Assembly: GCA_945878495.1 (NCBI GenBank)
Contig: CAMCTP010000018.1
Location: forward strand, 1 to 16,449
Direction of reading: 5' to 3'
Length of the DNA stretch: 16,449 nt
From: Rickettsia typhi
Lineage (GTDB): Bacteria; Pseudomonadota; Alphaproteobacteria; Rickettsiales; Deianiraeaceae
The notes under the pieces were generated by a model. That model searched no databases and was not told where the DNA came from. It was given only the letters and a program-made list of their open reading frames with translations. The translations under genes were made by a program, and so were the position numbers. Position 1 is the first letter of the stretch; the number at the start of each line of letters is the position of its first letter. Positions 16,396 through 16,449 of the stretch are shown here, piece by piece.

Positions 16396-16449
16396 TATTA
16401 TTTTGCGACACTCTTCGATTGCTCAAATATTGTTTTGTAGTTTTGCAAT

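Noticed and set aside
1..16449. CRISPR array, insertion sequence or prophage genes
   Set aside because: No spaced direct repeats, terminal inverted repeats with a transposase, or phage proteins were seen anywhere in the window.

Overview
The window is strongly A+T-rich, densely packed, bacterial chromosomal DNA. The gene content points to a reduced, probably host-associated alphaproteobacterium, most likely a Rickettsiales- or Holosporales-like lineage. The signs are an aerobic HemF, an LptF/LptG permease, a NuoG without the extra N7-cluster cysteines, an LDH-type malate dehydrogenase, a membrane-anchored SNase-like protein, very short intergenic spaces and almost no Shine-Dalgarno sequences. 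This placement is inferred from protein motifs read by eye. An arginine gene cluster is unusual for such organisms. The Deianiraea-type Rickettsiales, known for retaining amino-acid synthesis, are one possible affiliation, but this is not proven.

Layout. Positions 1-4431 (+): 3' part of hemF, an LptG-like permease, nuoG and bioB, nearly contiguous. Positions 4500-6339 (-): trxA-mdh-SNase-like operon, converging on bioB and driven from a TTGACA promoter near 6390. Positions 6481-7793 (+): rpsU, rbfA and dapB. Positions 7794-8111 form the only large intergenic region. It holds a stem-loop after dapB, a promoter-like pair, a 23-codon ORF whose second half carries four arginine codons, AT hairpins and a perfect TATAAT just before argD. 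Positions 8112-16395 (+): a tight argD-argF-argG-argH-carA-carB operon, which covers late arginine synthesis (ornithine, citrulline, argininosuccinate, arginine) together with its carbamoyl-phosphate supply.

The main observation is that this operon looks freshly broken. argF has a frameshift near an A5 run, argH has a frameshift at a CACA repeat, and carB has an in-frame TAA at codon 52 and lacks the C-terminal allosteric domain. argD, argG and carA remain open. The lesions are of three different kinds and cluster in one pathway, while the energy, redox, ribosome and lysine/peptidoglycan genes upstream are intact. This suggests ongoing loss of arginine and carbamoyl-phosphate synthesis in a lineage becoming dependent on its host or prey. 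Assembly error must be excluded first.

The candidate undescribed element is the arginine-rich leader ORF at 7930-8001, lying between a promoter-like sequence and the arginine operon. It would fit a ribosome-stalling leader that senses arginyl-tRNA. No classical terminator follows it, so this is a hypothesis.
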